A program made the translations under genes and the position numbers. A model generated the notes under the pieces. That model worked only from the letters and a program-made list of their open reading frames with translations, made no database searches and was not told the origin of the DNA. From Calothrix anomala FACHB-343 (GTDB taxonomy: Bacteria > Cyanobacteriota > Cyanobacteriia > Cyanobacteriales > Nostocaceae): 64,000 nt of DNA. This document shows, in pieces, positions 25,763 to 34,260 of the stretch (the stretch's first letter is position 1; each line of letters opens with the position of its first letter). The stretch lies in contig NZ_JACJQG010000027.1 of the NCBI RefSeq assembly GCF_014696435.1, positions 1 through 64,000 of the forward strand, in the 5' to 3' direction.

Positions 25763-27808
25763 ATGGCAAAGCCTCGTCAATCATCCTTTAGACGTATATT
25801 ATTAACAAGAATATTACTGGTGTTTGTGCCAGTATTATTAATAGGAGAAATAGTGGCCTTGAATAAGGCACGTACTAGCCTATTAAAAAATGCACGGCAG
25901 AACTTAACAGAAAGTGCTGTGATTAAAGGGGAAAAAATTCGCGATGCGATCGCTACCCTGAAAACTACTTTACTCATTATCAGTCGCACCAAAATAATCG
26001 AGTCGCCTTTGCCCATCGAGACGGAAGACTTTCTCACGGAGATTTCGCAACAACTGCCAACCCAAGTAGACTGTATTCAATTAACAGATGTCAAAACTGA
26101 GAAAATAGTTGCCAGTAGTTGTGGCGATCGCGAAATAGCAGAACCTAGTACCTCATTTCCTAGTCCAGGTGTTGACATCAAAGCTATATTACCGCCAAAA
26201 GCCGGCACCACAGGTTCTAGAGACGCGCAAAACCAACTGCAATTATTATTATCTGCCCCAGTCTACAATCAGAAAGGTGAATTGGCTTATAGTTTAAGCA
26301 TTAAGTCAGCATTATATCAACAAACTAAAAATAATCCAGGCTCTTTATCAGGCTCGCTCCTAGCCTTCACTGAAGATGGCACAATCTTGGCACATCCCAT
26401 ACCAGAAAGATTGGGAACAAAAATTCAAGATTATTTGACTAACGAGCAATTTCAAAACTTAATTCAAAATGCCATTATTGAGCAACCAGGAGCGATGGAT
26501 TTGTCCTTAAAACAAGGACAAGAACTGTTAGCTGGATATACGGTAATTGTCGATCCCACCAATCAAGAATCGCCGCAAAAATTGATTGTTTTAGCTGTGA
26601 GCAGTGTTGAGAATGCTCTATTTGGTTTGGAAGAAATCAAACTAATTATCATAGTATTAACAGTTGGCTTAATCGGTGCTAGCTTATTAGCATCTTTATA
26701 CTTAGCGCCTTATCTAGCAGGGCCTGTAGAAGAATTGCGAGATTATGCTCTCAATATCGACAGTCGCAACAAAGCCCAACCAATACCCCACAATTTTAAA
26801 ATTAGAGAATTTAATCAATTAGCACAAGCCCTAGACCAAATGGTTGAAAGGTTGAGAGCTTGGGCGGAAGAATTAGAACTAGCTTGGAAAGAAGCAAAAA
26901 CTGCAAATCAAGTTAAAAGTCAGTTTTTAGCCACAACTTCCCATGAATTGCGCAATCCATTAAATATTATTATTAATTGTGTACGTTTAGTTCACGATGG
27001 TTTGTGTGATAGTCGGGAAGAAGAAATAGAATTTCTCAAGCGTGCCGATGAAACCGCAATTCATTTATTAGGAATTATCAATGAATTGCTGGATATTTCT
27101 AAAATCGAAGCAGGTAAACTTTCAGTAGTCACCGAACCACTAGACTTGCGACAATTACTTTTAGAAGTAATTAATATACAGTCAGTCAACGTTCAACAAA
27201 GACAGTTGCAGTTAAAAACTGATTTGGGTAGCGAAGCCATTCCCGTTGAAGCTGATGCAGCAAAACTCAAGCAGGTATTAATTAATGTAATTGGTAATGC
27301 GACTAAATTCACAGAACAAGGCAGTATTACCATAGCTTGTGAAATTGAACAAAGCAGCGATCGCTCCCAAGTATTAATTCATGTCACAGATACAGGCATA
27401 GGCATCGATCCTGCCCAACAGCATAAACTATTTCGCCCGTTTATGATGGTAGATGGTGCCAGCAGACGCAAAATTGAGGGTACAGGCTTAGGATTGGCGA
27501 TTTCGCGCAACTTAATCGAACTCATGAAAGGTAGCATTACCCTCAAAAGTGCCGGACTTTATCAAGGTACAACAGTAACTATAGCCTTACCTTTAATTGA
27601 TATTGCCCTGTTATCTCCTCCAGAAGCAGAAGAAAAGTTACAAGATATTGAAGTCCCCGTTACAGATGAAACAAAAAGGGGAATAAACGACTACCCTAAG
27701 TTACTGGAAGAATCTCTAGTCAATAGTACGGCAAAAACTGTGATAGATGAGCCGCAAGATACATCCATTTTAGATGAGACACGTGAAGTTACTAGTTCTG
27801 TAGGGTAA
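25763..27808 (+). CDS. Membrane sensor histidine kinase (Cache-HAMP-HisKA-HATPase)
   Basis: ATG 25763 (MAKPRQSSFRRILLTRILLV) was chosen over the TTG at 25724 because it starts just before the first membrane helix. The 681-residue protein has TM1 (about 14-32), a periplasmic sensor of dCache type (35-290), TM2 (294-315), HAMP (to about 370), HisKA with the phospho-His in TSHELRNP near 393, and an ATPase domain with INVIGNATKF, DTGIGID and GTGLGLAI boxes. A 70-residue acidic tail without a receiver domain follows. No response regulator is adjacent, so the partner is encoded elsewhere. Confidence 0.93.
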   Translation: MAKPRQSSFRRILLTRILLVFVPVLLIGEIVALNKARTSLLKNARQNLTESAVIKGEKIRDAIATLKTTLLIISRTKIIESPLPIETEDFLTEISQQLPTQVDCIQLTDVKTEKIVASSCGDREIAEPSTSFPSPGVDIKAILPPKAGTTGSRDAQNQLQLLLSAPVYNQKGELAYSLSIKSALYQQTKNNPGSLSGSLLAFTEDGTILAHPIPERLGTKIQDYLTNEQFQNLIQNAIIEQPGAMDLSLKQGQELLAGYTVIVDPTNQESPQKLIVLAVSSVENALFGLEEIKLIIIVLTVGLIGASLLASLYLAPYLAGPVEELRDYALNIDSRNKAQPIPHNFKIREFNQLAQALDQMVERLRAWAEELELAWKEAKTANQVKSQFLATTSHELRNPLNIIINCVRLVHDGLCDSREEEIEFLKRADETAIHLLGIINELLDISKIEAGKLSVVTEPLDLRQLLLEVINIQSVNVQQRQLQLKTDLGSEAIPVEADAAKLKQVLINVIGNATKFTEQGSITIACEIEQSSDRSQVLIHVTDTGIGIDPAQQHKLFRPFMMVDGASRRKIEGTGLGLAISRNLIELMKGSITLKSAGLYQGTTVTIALPLIDIALLSPPEAEEKLQDIEVPVTDETKRGINDYPKLLEESLVNSTAKTVIDEPQDTSILDETREVTSSVG

Positions 27809-27915
27809 ATTCGCGATCAAAATGAGAAACTTCTCGTTGTAAATCCCAGCCTTGAGGTTTTGAAGTCAAGCGATCGCCTTTATCACTTCATTATTACACC
27901 TCAGAACGCAAAACT

Positions 27916-28083
27916 TTGAGCCGGGAACAGGAAATATCGAGCTTCAAACACGGAACTTCGAGTTCAGAACATGGAATGTCGAGTTCAGAACATGGAATGT
28001 CGAGTTCAAAACACGGAATGTCGAGTTCAAAACACGGAATGTCGAGTTCAAAACACGGAATGTCGAGTTCAGAAAAAAATGCT
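27916..28083. repeat. 21-bp tandem array (8 units)
   Basis: Eight head-to-tail 21-bp units of the form TCGAGTTCAGAACATGGAAT plus G, with the first ones diverged (TTGAGCCGGGAACAGGAAAT plus A). The open frame it creates encodes SSSEHGM repeats and has no support as a gene. The same unit type appears at 31945-32089 and at 3768-3850. Confidence 0.92.
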
Positions 28084-28104
28084 TTAACATTCCATCATGG
28101 TAAT

Positions 28105-28177
28105 TGACAGATTGTAGGGGCATGGCAGTGCCATGCCCTCCATCATATATTGATGTATCGCCAAAATTATTGAAATC
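28105..28177. repeat. Dispersed element, family E copy 4
   Basis: GACAGATTGTAGGGGCATGG, the palindromic partner TGCCATGCCCTC and ATATTGATGTATCGCC identify it as the same family as 4343-4439. It ends near ATTGAAATCG. It directly follows the 21-bp array. Confidence 0.8.
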
Positions 28178-28209
28178 GCGCTGAGTCTAACCAAAACAAA
28201 AGCAACCTC

Positions 28210-30000
28210 TCACCGCAGCGAAGAAAGGCGATCGCTAATATCTGCTAAACTTCCCCTAACAGTCACAGTATGAGGATGATTTACACCCCATACTTGCTGA
28301 CAAATATCTAAAGCTTGCTGATAAAGTGGCTGTGCTTCACTATAACGCCCCGTTAATCGATAAATTTCGGCTAAATTATTGAGACTTTCAGCAACATAAG
28401 GATGATTATCTCCTAAAAGTTGCTTATCTAGTTCCAACGCCTTTACACACAAAGGTTCTGCTTCTGGAAAACGCCCTTGTTCTCGATACATATAACCTAA
28501 AGCATAAATTGTATCTGCTAACAGAGGATGCGCCTTTTGCAGTAAACGCTGCTTAATTTCCAAAGATTGCAAAAACAAACTCTCCGCTTCTTGATAACGT
28601 CCTTGAGCGCGATATATTAATGCTAAATTGTGTAAATCTGTTGCGACTTCAGAATTCTCATCTCCTAAAAATCGCTTATCTAATTCTATAGCTTGCAGCG
28701 ATAATGGCTCCGCTTCTCCATAGCGTTTTTGATGATAATAAAGTAATGCTAAATTATTGAGAATAATGGCGATAGAAGGATGATTTTCACCAAGCAGATG
28801 CTTTCTAATTTCTAATGACTGTAGATAAAGCGGTTCAGCTTCGTGATAACGTTCTTGTTGATCGTATAGTAGCGCCAAATTATTGAGACTAGCAGCAACA
28901 TCAGGGTGATGATCTCCTAGCAGGCGTTTTCGCAATTCCAAAGCTTGTTGATATAAAAGTTCTGCTTTACTATATTGTCCCGTAGATTTATAAAGACCGG
29001 CAAGATTATTCAGACTAGTAGCAAAAGATGGATGATTATCGCCTAAAAGATTTTGAGTCAATTCCAAAGCTTGTTGATATAAAGGTTCTGCTTCCTGATA
29101 ACGTCCAATTGCGCGGTAAAATCCTGCTAAATTATTCAGATTAGCAGCTAAATCCATCTGCAAATCTAATTCCCTATTCAAATCTATCGCCTGACGCCAA
29201 TACTTAATTGCTAATTCCTGTTCTTTTTGATAATTCTGAGATTCACCCCGATCTAACCGACTACGGTAAATATCACCCAACCTAGAATATAAAGTAGCCA
29301 AGCTGGGATCTTTGCTTCCTTTTTGCTGTTCAACTTTCTCGATTAACCTTTGTAAATCTTGGATAGGTAAACAAAAAGAGTAATTTTCATTAGTATCAAT
29401 GCTAGCTAACTCCGTATCTCGAAAAACAAAGCGGATTGGCTCTAATTCCTTACCTGCGATCGCATTCGTTTTTTTAGACACAAATCGGAATACACCATTG
29501 CGCCAACTCCAAAAATCAGGGGCTTTTTTAATTAAATTAAATAAGATTTGATTCGTTACCCAAAGTACAATTGCAAAAGGAAATTCCCGCAATCCTTCCC
29601 TAGTCCATTGTAAATAACCAAAAAACTTTTCTTGCTCTGATTGCTCATCACCCAATTTGAGAAAATAAAGTTGTTCAGCACCCATCATCGTTATGACTGC
29701 TGGATTTCTTTGACGTAGATATTCTTCTTGTTGAACTAATTGATTGAGAGCAGATTTTAAACTCGGTTCCTGTCGTGCTAATATCACCCGATATGGACGA
29801 AAATTTGGTTGTAGTTCTGCTTCATATTTATCAATAATATCATCACGAAAACTTGCATCATCACATACAGCAATTAGCAAATTTAATCCTTGCTTTTCCG
29901 ATTCTATAGAAACAATCAAATCATCATAAGCATCTTGATTTTCTTGCTCATCATCTAACTCTCCATCATCGCTAAATCCTTCATTCAACATGGATAACAC
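28210..30000 (-). CDS. TPR protein with degenerate NTPase-like N-terminus, partner of the upstream ATPase
   Basis: The 596-residue protein has an acidic start, then about 170 residues laid out like a P-loop NTPase but lacking Walker A: a hydrophobic strand LNLLIAVCDD near residue 37, PAVITMMGAEQLYFLKL near 100 in the Walker B position, and REFPFAIVLWVT near 138. From about 230 there are seven 42-residue kinesin-light-chain TPRs (NNLAGLY..TGQYSKAELLY). The end, GVNHPHTVTVRGSLADISDR, mirrors that of the STAND protein at 1185 (GVNHPNTVTVHQNLADLRDR). Its start overlaps the end of the ATPase gene by 20 bp, so the two are translationally coupled and probably form one complex. I infer a split STAND-like switch. 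Confidence 0.82.
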   Translation of the reverse strand: MLSMLNEGFSDDGELDDEQENQDAYDDLIVSIESEKQGLNLLIAVCDDASFRDDIIDKYEAELQPNFRPYRVILARQEPSLKSALNQLVQQEEYLRQRNPAVITMMGAEQLYFLKLGDEQSEQEKFFGYLQWTREGLREFPFAIVLWVTNQILFNLIKKAPDFWSWRNGVFRFVSKKTNAIAGKELEPIRFVFRDTELASIDTNENYSFCLPIQDLQRLIEKVEQQKGSKDPSLATLYSRLGDIYRSRLDRGESQNYQKEQELAIKYWRQAIDLNRELDLQMDLAANLNNLAGFYRAIGRYQEAEPLYQQALELTQNLLGDNHPSFATSLNNLAGLYKSTGQYSKAELLYQQALELRKRLLGDHHPDVAASLNNLALLYDQQERYHEAEPLYLQSLEIRKHLLGENHPSIAIILNNLALLYYHQKRYGEAEPLSLQAIELDKRFLGDENSEVATDLHNLALIYRAQGRYQEAESLFLQSLEIKQRLLQKAHPLLADTIYALGYMYREQGRFPEAEPLCVKALELDKQLLGDNHPYVAESLNNLAEIYRLTGRYSEAQPLYQQALDICQQVWGVNHPHTVTVRGSLADISDRLSSLR

Positions 30001-31273
30001 CTTTATTCTTCAAACTTTCTATCAGGATTGGATGCACATCATACCAAGTTTCATCAGTGCGATATTCCAAAACATATAACCCATGTAGTAAATCTAAAAA
30101 TTCCGGTTGTTTGGGGTCATTAGGTATAAATTGTTTATATACGTTTTGGAGAATGTCTATGTCAATTCTTCCTAGACGTATAGAAAAATCATTCCGAATT
30201 TTATTAATAGCTTGAAATAAAATATTATCGTCAATTATAATAGATTCTGCTGAATTTCTCCGAATTAAACGCAAACAAATGCGACAGCATTCTTTTGCAA
30301 TACGGATTAATTCTCGTAATACTCCACCACTGTAAATCACAATTTTTTCAGCAGTTTGTTCGGCTATTAATTCACTAGCAATCCGCTTCTGTAAAACCTC
30401 ACCGAGAATCTTAATTGTCTCAGGACGAGGTTGAGCATGAGGGAGACGATTTTTACCCTTCTCGAAGATTTTTAAAACAGGCATGACTACAATCTGGTCA
30501 TTAGTTTCTGTAGTCAGAATCGTGCTAATAAATGTTTCCCTTAATACAGCAATAGGGATAGTATAAATTATGCGGAAATTCGGCTGACAAAGAGCTTTGA
30601 TATTATCTTTATAAATTTCATTAACTCTGCCTAAATCGAGTTTATCTAAATCATCAATAATCACTAAAACATCTTGTTTGGTCGCAGTTTGAATCAGCGC
30701 AGCAATTTCGTTAATTCTCGCCACTAAATCTGATATTTTTCTTTCAAATTCTTGTTTAATTTCATCTCTTACCGCGGCATCAGCTTTTAATTTAGAACTA
30801 ATCAGCTTGAGTAAATCAAAACCAATTTCGGCTTCCGCTTTCAAATTTAATTCTTCAGTGCGAGTGCGGGTAGCAAACCATTGATAAAGAGCCTCTTTAG
30901 TCGATTGGGGAATTTCCACCTGACGCGCTTCCGCTTCCGACATTAAATTAACTGCGATCGCAAACAGGATATTAATATGATTAACGGCTGACATTTCAAT
31001 TTTGTCAGCAATAGAGAACAAGACTACAAAATACTTATTTTGAATTTGTCTGCTAAACTCAGCTAACAAAGTTGACTTACCACATCCGCGATGTCCCGTA
31101 AAGATAATTTTACTATCACCATTGGGACTATCTTCAACCAATTGGTTTAGATCTGCAATCAAATCATCACCATATTCTACTCGAAACTTTTCCATTTCAT
31201 TCTTTTCCATCAATGGAAATAGTTCGAGATTGCTATATGCTTCCTGAAACAATTCTAATAATTCTTTAGACAT
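29981..31273 (-). CDS. STAND/AAA-type P-loop ATPase
   Basis: The 430-residue protein is a P-loop NTPase with Walker A GHRGCGKS at residues 60-67, Walker B VLVIIDDLDKLD near 205, a sensor-like strand RIIYTIPIAV near 230 and a winged-helix-like segment (YSGGVLRELIRIAKECCRI near 315). A charged coiled-coil (about 125-195) interrupts the ATPase core. It lacks a visible effector domain and lacks a repeat sensor, both of which STAND proteins usually carry; the TPR array is in the next gene, which overlaps by 20 bp. The closest described relatives I can name are KAP/NACHT-like ATPases; substrate and trigger are unknown. Confidence 0.85.
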   Translation of the reverse strand: MSKELLELFQEAYSNLELFPLMEKNEMEKFRVEYGDDLIADLNQLVEDSPNGDSKIIFTGHRGCGKSTLLAEFSRQIQNKYFVVLFSIADKIEMSAVNHINILFAIAVNLMSEAEARQVEIPQSTKEALYQWFATRTRTEELNLKAEAEIGFDLLKLISSKLKADAAVRDEIKQEFERKISDLVARINEIAALIQTATKQDVLVIIDDLDKLDLGRVNEIYKDNIKALCQPNFRIIYTIPIAVLRETFISTILTTETNDQIVVMPVLKIFEKGKNRLPHAQPRPETIKILGEVLQKRIASELIAEQTAEKIVIYSGGVLRELIRIAKECCRICLRLIRRNSAESIIIDDNILFQAINKIRNDFSIRLGRIDIDILQNVYKQFIPNDPKQPEFLDLLHGLYVLEYRTDETWYDVHPILIESLKNKGVIHVE

Positions 31274-31449
31274 TCCCTATCCCCGTAAAAGTGCCAACTA
31301 TTCATATCATGGCTTATTTTCTTTTACGGTAAAACAACAGTTTATTGGACTGCCCAAGCTATACCAAATAATATTTACTAAGTAATCAATAGCTTAGGTA
31401 ATTAAAATCAAACTTTGACTTCCAGAATTACAACAGATAGATTAGGAAT

Positions 31450-31585
31450 CAATACAGTTCACTTAGCGCTAAAAACCTTAACCTATGTAGGTTGGGTTGA
31501 GGAACGAAACCCAACATTTCCAGGGTTTTGTTGGGTTTACACACGGTAAGCCCAACCTACAATTATCCTTAAGTGAACCGTATTG
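31450..31585. mobile_element. 136-bp MITE, family D
   Basis: The ends are CAATACAGTTCACTTA and the reverse complement of the right end CAATACGGTTCACTTA. A perfect 10-bp direct repeat GATTAGGAAT flanks it (31440-31449 and 31586-31595). The interior is a palindromic GTAGGTTGGGTTGAGGAACG/AAGCCCAACCTAC repeat that also occurs at 32189-32263. The rest of 31274-31833 is AT-rich and shows no gene. Confidence 0.95.
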
Positions 31586-31833
31586 GATTAGGAATAGATG
31601 AGAAAAGTAAATAAAAATTGATAATGAATTATACATCTAGTAAATAGGCATAAATTTTAGTTTATACATTTACAATAGTGAAAGCTACTTAACAAATAAA
31701 TAAAATAAATTTTATCGCTAAAAAATTTATTTTCAATATCCTTTACATCTGTACAAATTTCTTAGCCTTGAAAGGTTAAGTGTTTCTATGTATCTATGCG
31801 ATTCAGTGCTAGGCTTTGTTAGTAAAATTATCA

Positions 31834-32089
31834 TGCGATCGCATTTACAACCCCATCATTCCACCTCAGAACAGGAAATTTCTCGTTCCACAGTCAAGCG
31901 ATCGCATTTCCAACCCCATCATTCCACCTCATAACACAAAACGCCGCACTTGAAACAGAAACGTTCTCACTTGAAACAGGAACATTCTCGTTTAGAACAA
32001 GAACGTTCTCGTTCAAAACAGGAACATTCTCCTTTGAAACCGGAAACGTCGAGTTTAGAACTGGGAATATCGAGTTTAGGCGATCGCGC
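31834..32089. repeat. Mixed 42-bp-type and 21-bp-type repeats
   Basis: Two inverted copies of the HIP1-bearing unit (GCGATCGCATTTACAACC...ATCATTCCACCTCAGAAC) lie at 31834-31933, alternating with 21-bp units (TTTCTCGTTCCACAGTCAAG). From 31945 about seven 21-bp units follow (TCTCGTTCAAAACAGGAACA plus T and variants). The open frame on the minus strand (31894-32157) is a product of this periodicity. Confidence 0.85.
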
Positions 32090-32188
32090 TTGAGAATTTC
32101 CTCATAAATGTTACTTTTCTGAGGAGAGGCGATCGCGAAGAAATACAAAACTTTCACTAACAGTGGCGCTGAAATGTTGCATTAGGTG

Positions 32189-32263
32189 TAGGTTGGGTTT
32201 CGTTCCTCAACCCAACGCCAGATAAATGTTGGGTTTCGCAAAGCCTCAACCCAACCTACAATT
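32189..32263. repeat. Dispersed palindromic repeat GTAGGTTGGGTT
   Basis: TGTAGGTTGGGTTTCGTTCC and CTCAACCCAACCTACAA form a long imperfect palindrome, sharing its arms with the interior of the element at 31450-31585. No target duplication was found. Confidence 0.85.
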
Positions 32264-32311
32264 TTTTTGCTGAACGTGAAGAAAATTAATATTTTTTAAA
32301 TTATTTGCTGT

Positions 32312-33649
32312 TTAGCTCTGATTAGTTGATAGCAGAGAAGATAATGAATTACTTTGCAGCCATACGCACAGTTTTATGTTTTTTGAATCATCTGCTTTTG
32401 GTTTATATTCACCGCTTTTAATTTCTTCTATAAGTTTGGCATTAAATCTTGAATCGAGGTTACCTCTCATCAGGTCTTCAAACATAGCTAGTGGTAGCAT
32501 TATACTTTCAATTTCTATCTCATCTTCGTTGAATACAACAGTCTCAAATCTAAATTTATAACCGCACCATCGGATAGTGGGTAGCCTATCTACCATTCTT
32601 TTTAAATTTTCTACCACGCAATTGTACTTTGGATCGGGATTTTTATTGTTATGTTCTATCCACCAATAAACATTGTGTCTAACAAAATGTTTCCCATTTT
32701 CACTAGTACACACCTCTATTTCTACATCATCCGCATATAAAAATTGACGAGTCATTATTCTAGATTCACTATCAGCCATTGGTTCTAATTCCTCCCAAGG
32801 TTCAACTTCAATTACATCTTGACGATTACTATTACTCTGACTTTTCTTATCAACAAGTTCTATGGGGATAGGATCATCTTCTAAAGCCTCTAAACCTGAA
32901 GCTTCTTCCTTAAACTCTGGTGTATTTTCCAGAATTATTTCTAGTTGTTCGCTGCTAAAAGCCATAAGTTCAACCCCGGCGATAGTGCGACGAGTTGAAT
33001 CATCCATAAAGTGAACTAAACCCTGAAACGGAGCTACATCTATTCGTATACCGTTGTATTCCGTCTCCCAATATCCGAATTTTCCTGCCGATTTCGGCTC
33101 TGTATGGTACTCTTTCCACTTCAGTGTGCTAGCTTTTTTGTTAATATTTTTTAGTGCAGATCTTATGCTTCCTGATAAACCCCGCCTATCGTAAACAGGA
33201 TAAACTAAATATATTGTTGGCGGTTCTTCATCAGCAATTGGATCGAACCCAAATATCATAGTGTTATACTTAGCTAATTGCTGAAGACTCTGCTGTAATG
33301 CTGTCTCGGCTGGAGTTATTTTTCTAATTGGTGCGACTACTTTCGACCAATTAAGCGGCGGCTTGTATAAATTTATTAACTCATTTTCGATAGTTGGCAG
33401 AGCATTTATCTGATGATTGCAATTGATCCAGCTAATACTAATAGTATCTTTGCGATTAAATCTTTTTAGCTGTTTAAATCGATGATGTTCTCGCCATCGT
33501 GTAACTAAGTTGATTGTTCTACCAATATAAAGAATTTGACCTTTGCTATCAGATACAAAGTAGATAGCTGCACAATTTGGCAGTTTGTCTTTGTCTAATA
33601 AATAAACTGATGGTAGTTCTGAGAGTTTGAGATTTGCTAATAAATCCAC
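32312..33649 (-). CDS. GIY-YIG nuclease-domain protein
   Basis: The first 100 of 445 residues form a GIY-YIG-like domain: AAIYFVSDSKGQILYIGRT (residues 28-46) supplies the two signature strands, NLVTRWREHH the conserved Arg and His, and TIENELINLYKPPLNW the catalytic-type Glu. The remaining 340 residues do not resemble a known domain; they contain an acidic linker (EVEPWEELEPMADSE) and a C-terminal block (YADDVEIEVCTSENGKHFVR). The start is GTG 33649 without a clear Shine-Dalgarno. Members cut or nick DNA; the C-terminal part may recognise the target. Confidence 0.78.
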   Translation of the reverse strand: MDLLANLKLSELPSVYLLDKDKLPNCAAIYFVSDSKGQILYIGRTINLVTRWREHHRFKQLKRFNRKDTISISWINCNHQINALPTIENELINLYKPPLNWSKVVAPIRKITPAETALQQSLQQLAKYNTMIFGFDPIADEEPPTIYLVYPVYDRRGLSGSIRSALKNINKKASTLKWKEYHTEPKSAGKFGYWETEYNGIRIDVAPFQGLVHFMDDSTRRTIAGVELMAFSSEQLEIILENTPEFKEEASGLEALEDDPIPIELVDKKSQSNSNRQDVIEVEPWEELEPMADSESRIMTRQFLYADDVEIEVCTSENGKHFVRHNVYWWIEHNNKNPDPKYNCVVENLKRMVDRLPTIRWCGYKFRFETVVFNEDEIEIESIMLPLAMFEDLMRGNLDSRFNAKLIEEIKSGEYKPKADDSKNIKLCVWLQSNSLSSLLSTNQS

Positions 33650-33834
33650 TGATTATTCAGAAAAATGTAACATTTAGATTTGAGACAATTTAGCTCTTGA
33701 CAAAGTAGATATAATCACTCTTATTTACTAATAAAAGTAGTGACATCATCTCATTATGTAAAAGCTATATTGATAGCTTTCCCTCAAATTCTCCCAAAGT
33801 AACATTTTTCAAATATCTGCAAAAGCTATGAATC

Positions 33835-34125
33835 CTATAAAAAGTTGGTCAACTTAAAATTAGATGTACCTTCCCAACAGTGATTTAAACAGACATTAAC
33901 CCTAGCATTGGGAGCATCAGCAGCTTCACTCACCGCATTAAACTGTACTGCTGTAACAATGTACTCAAAAATAATTACGCACTGCTTCATGGGGGACATC
34001 TTCTCAACAACAATTGTCTCCCCAATTCTGGGAATTTGCGGTAAATCCACAACAAAGGTTTCCATTTTAGGCTTTTCTAGCGGATTTTTAAAATTGAAGT
34101 ACTTACAGTAAACAAGAACTTTCAC
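33835..34125 (-). CDS. Hypothetical protein (96 aa)
   Basis: The frame from GTG 34125 gives 96 residues; ATG 34065 (METFVVDLPQIPRIGETIVV) would give 76 and begins where the sequence looks most protein-like. The core has alternating beta-strand hydrophobics (IGETIVVEKM, CVIIFEYIVTAVQF), suggesting a small beta-rich fold. No family is recognised and the start is uncertain. Confidence 0.5.
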   Translation of the reverse strand: MKVLVYCKYFNFKNPLEKPKMETFVVDLPQIPRIGETIVVEKMSPMKQCVIIFEYIVTAVQFNAVSEAADAPNARVNVCLNHCWEGTSNFKLTNFL

Positions 34126-34260
34126 TCAGAAACCCACCATTAACAACTCAAAATGCAAAATTCGCTTGTTTCAAAACTAAAAACTTTACGAGCGAGTTTA
34201 CAAATATTCTCGCTGCTTAACAACAATCTCAATCAACCCACCCCTACTGACAACTAACAG

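Noticed and set aside
27916-28107. SSSEHGM repeat peptide
   Set aside because: Product of a 21-bp array ending in a family E repeat; no gene signals.
31894-32157. LNENVPV repeat peptide on the minus strand
   Set aside because: Product of mixed 21-bp and HIP1-bearing units; no gene signals.
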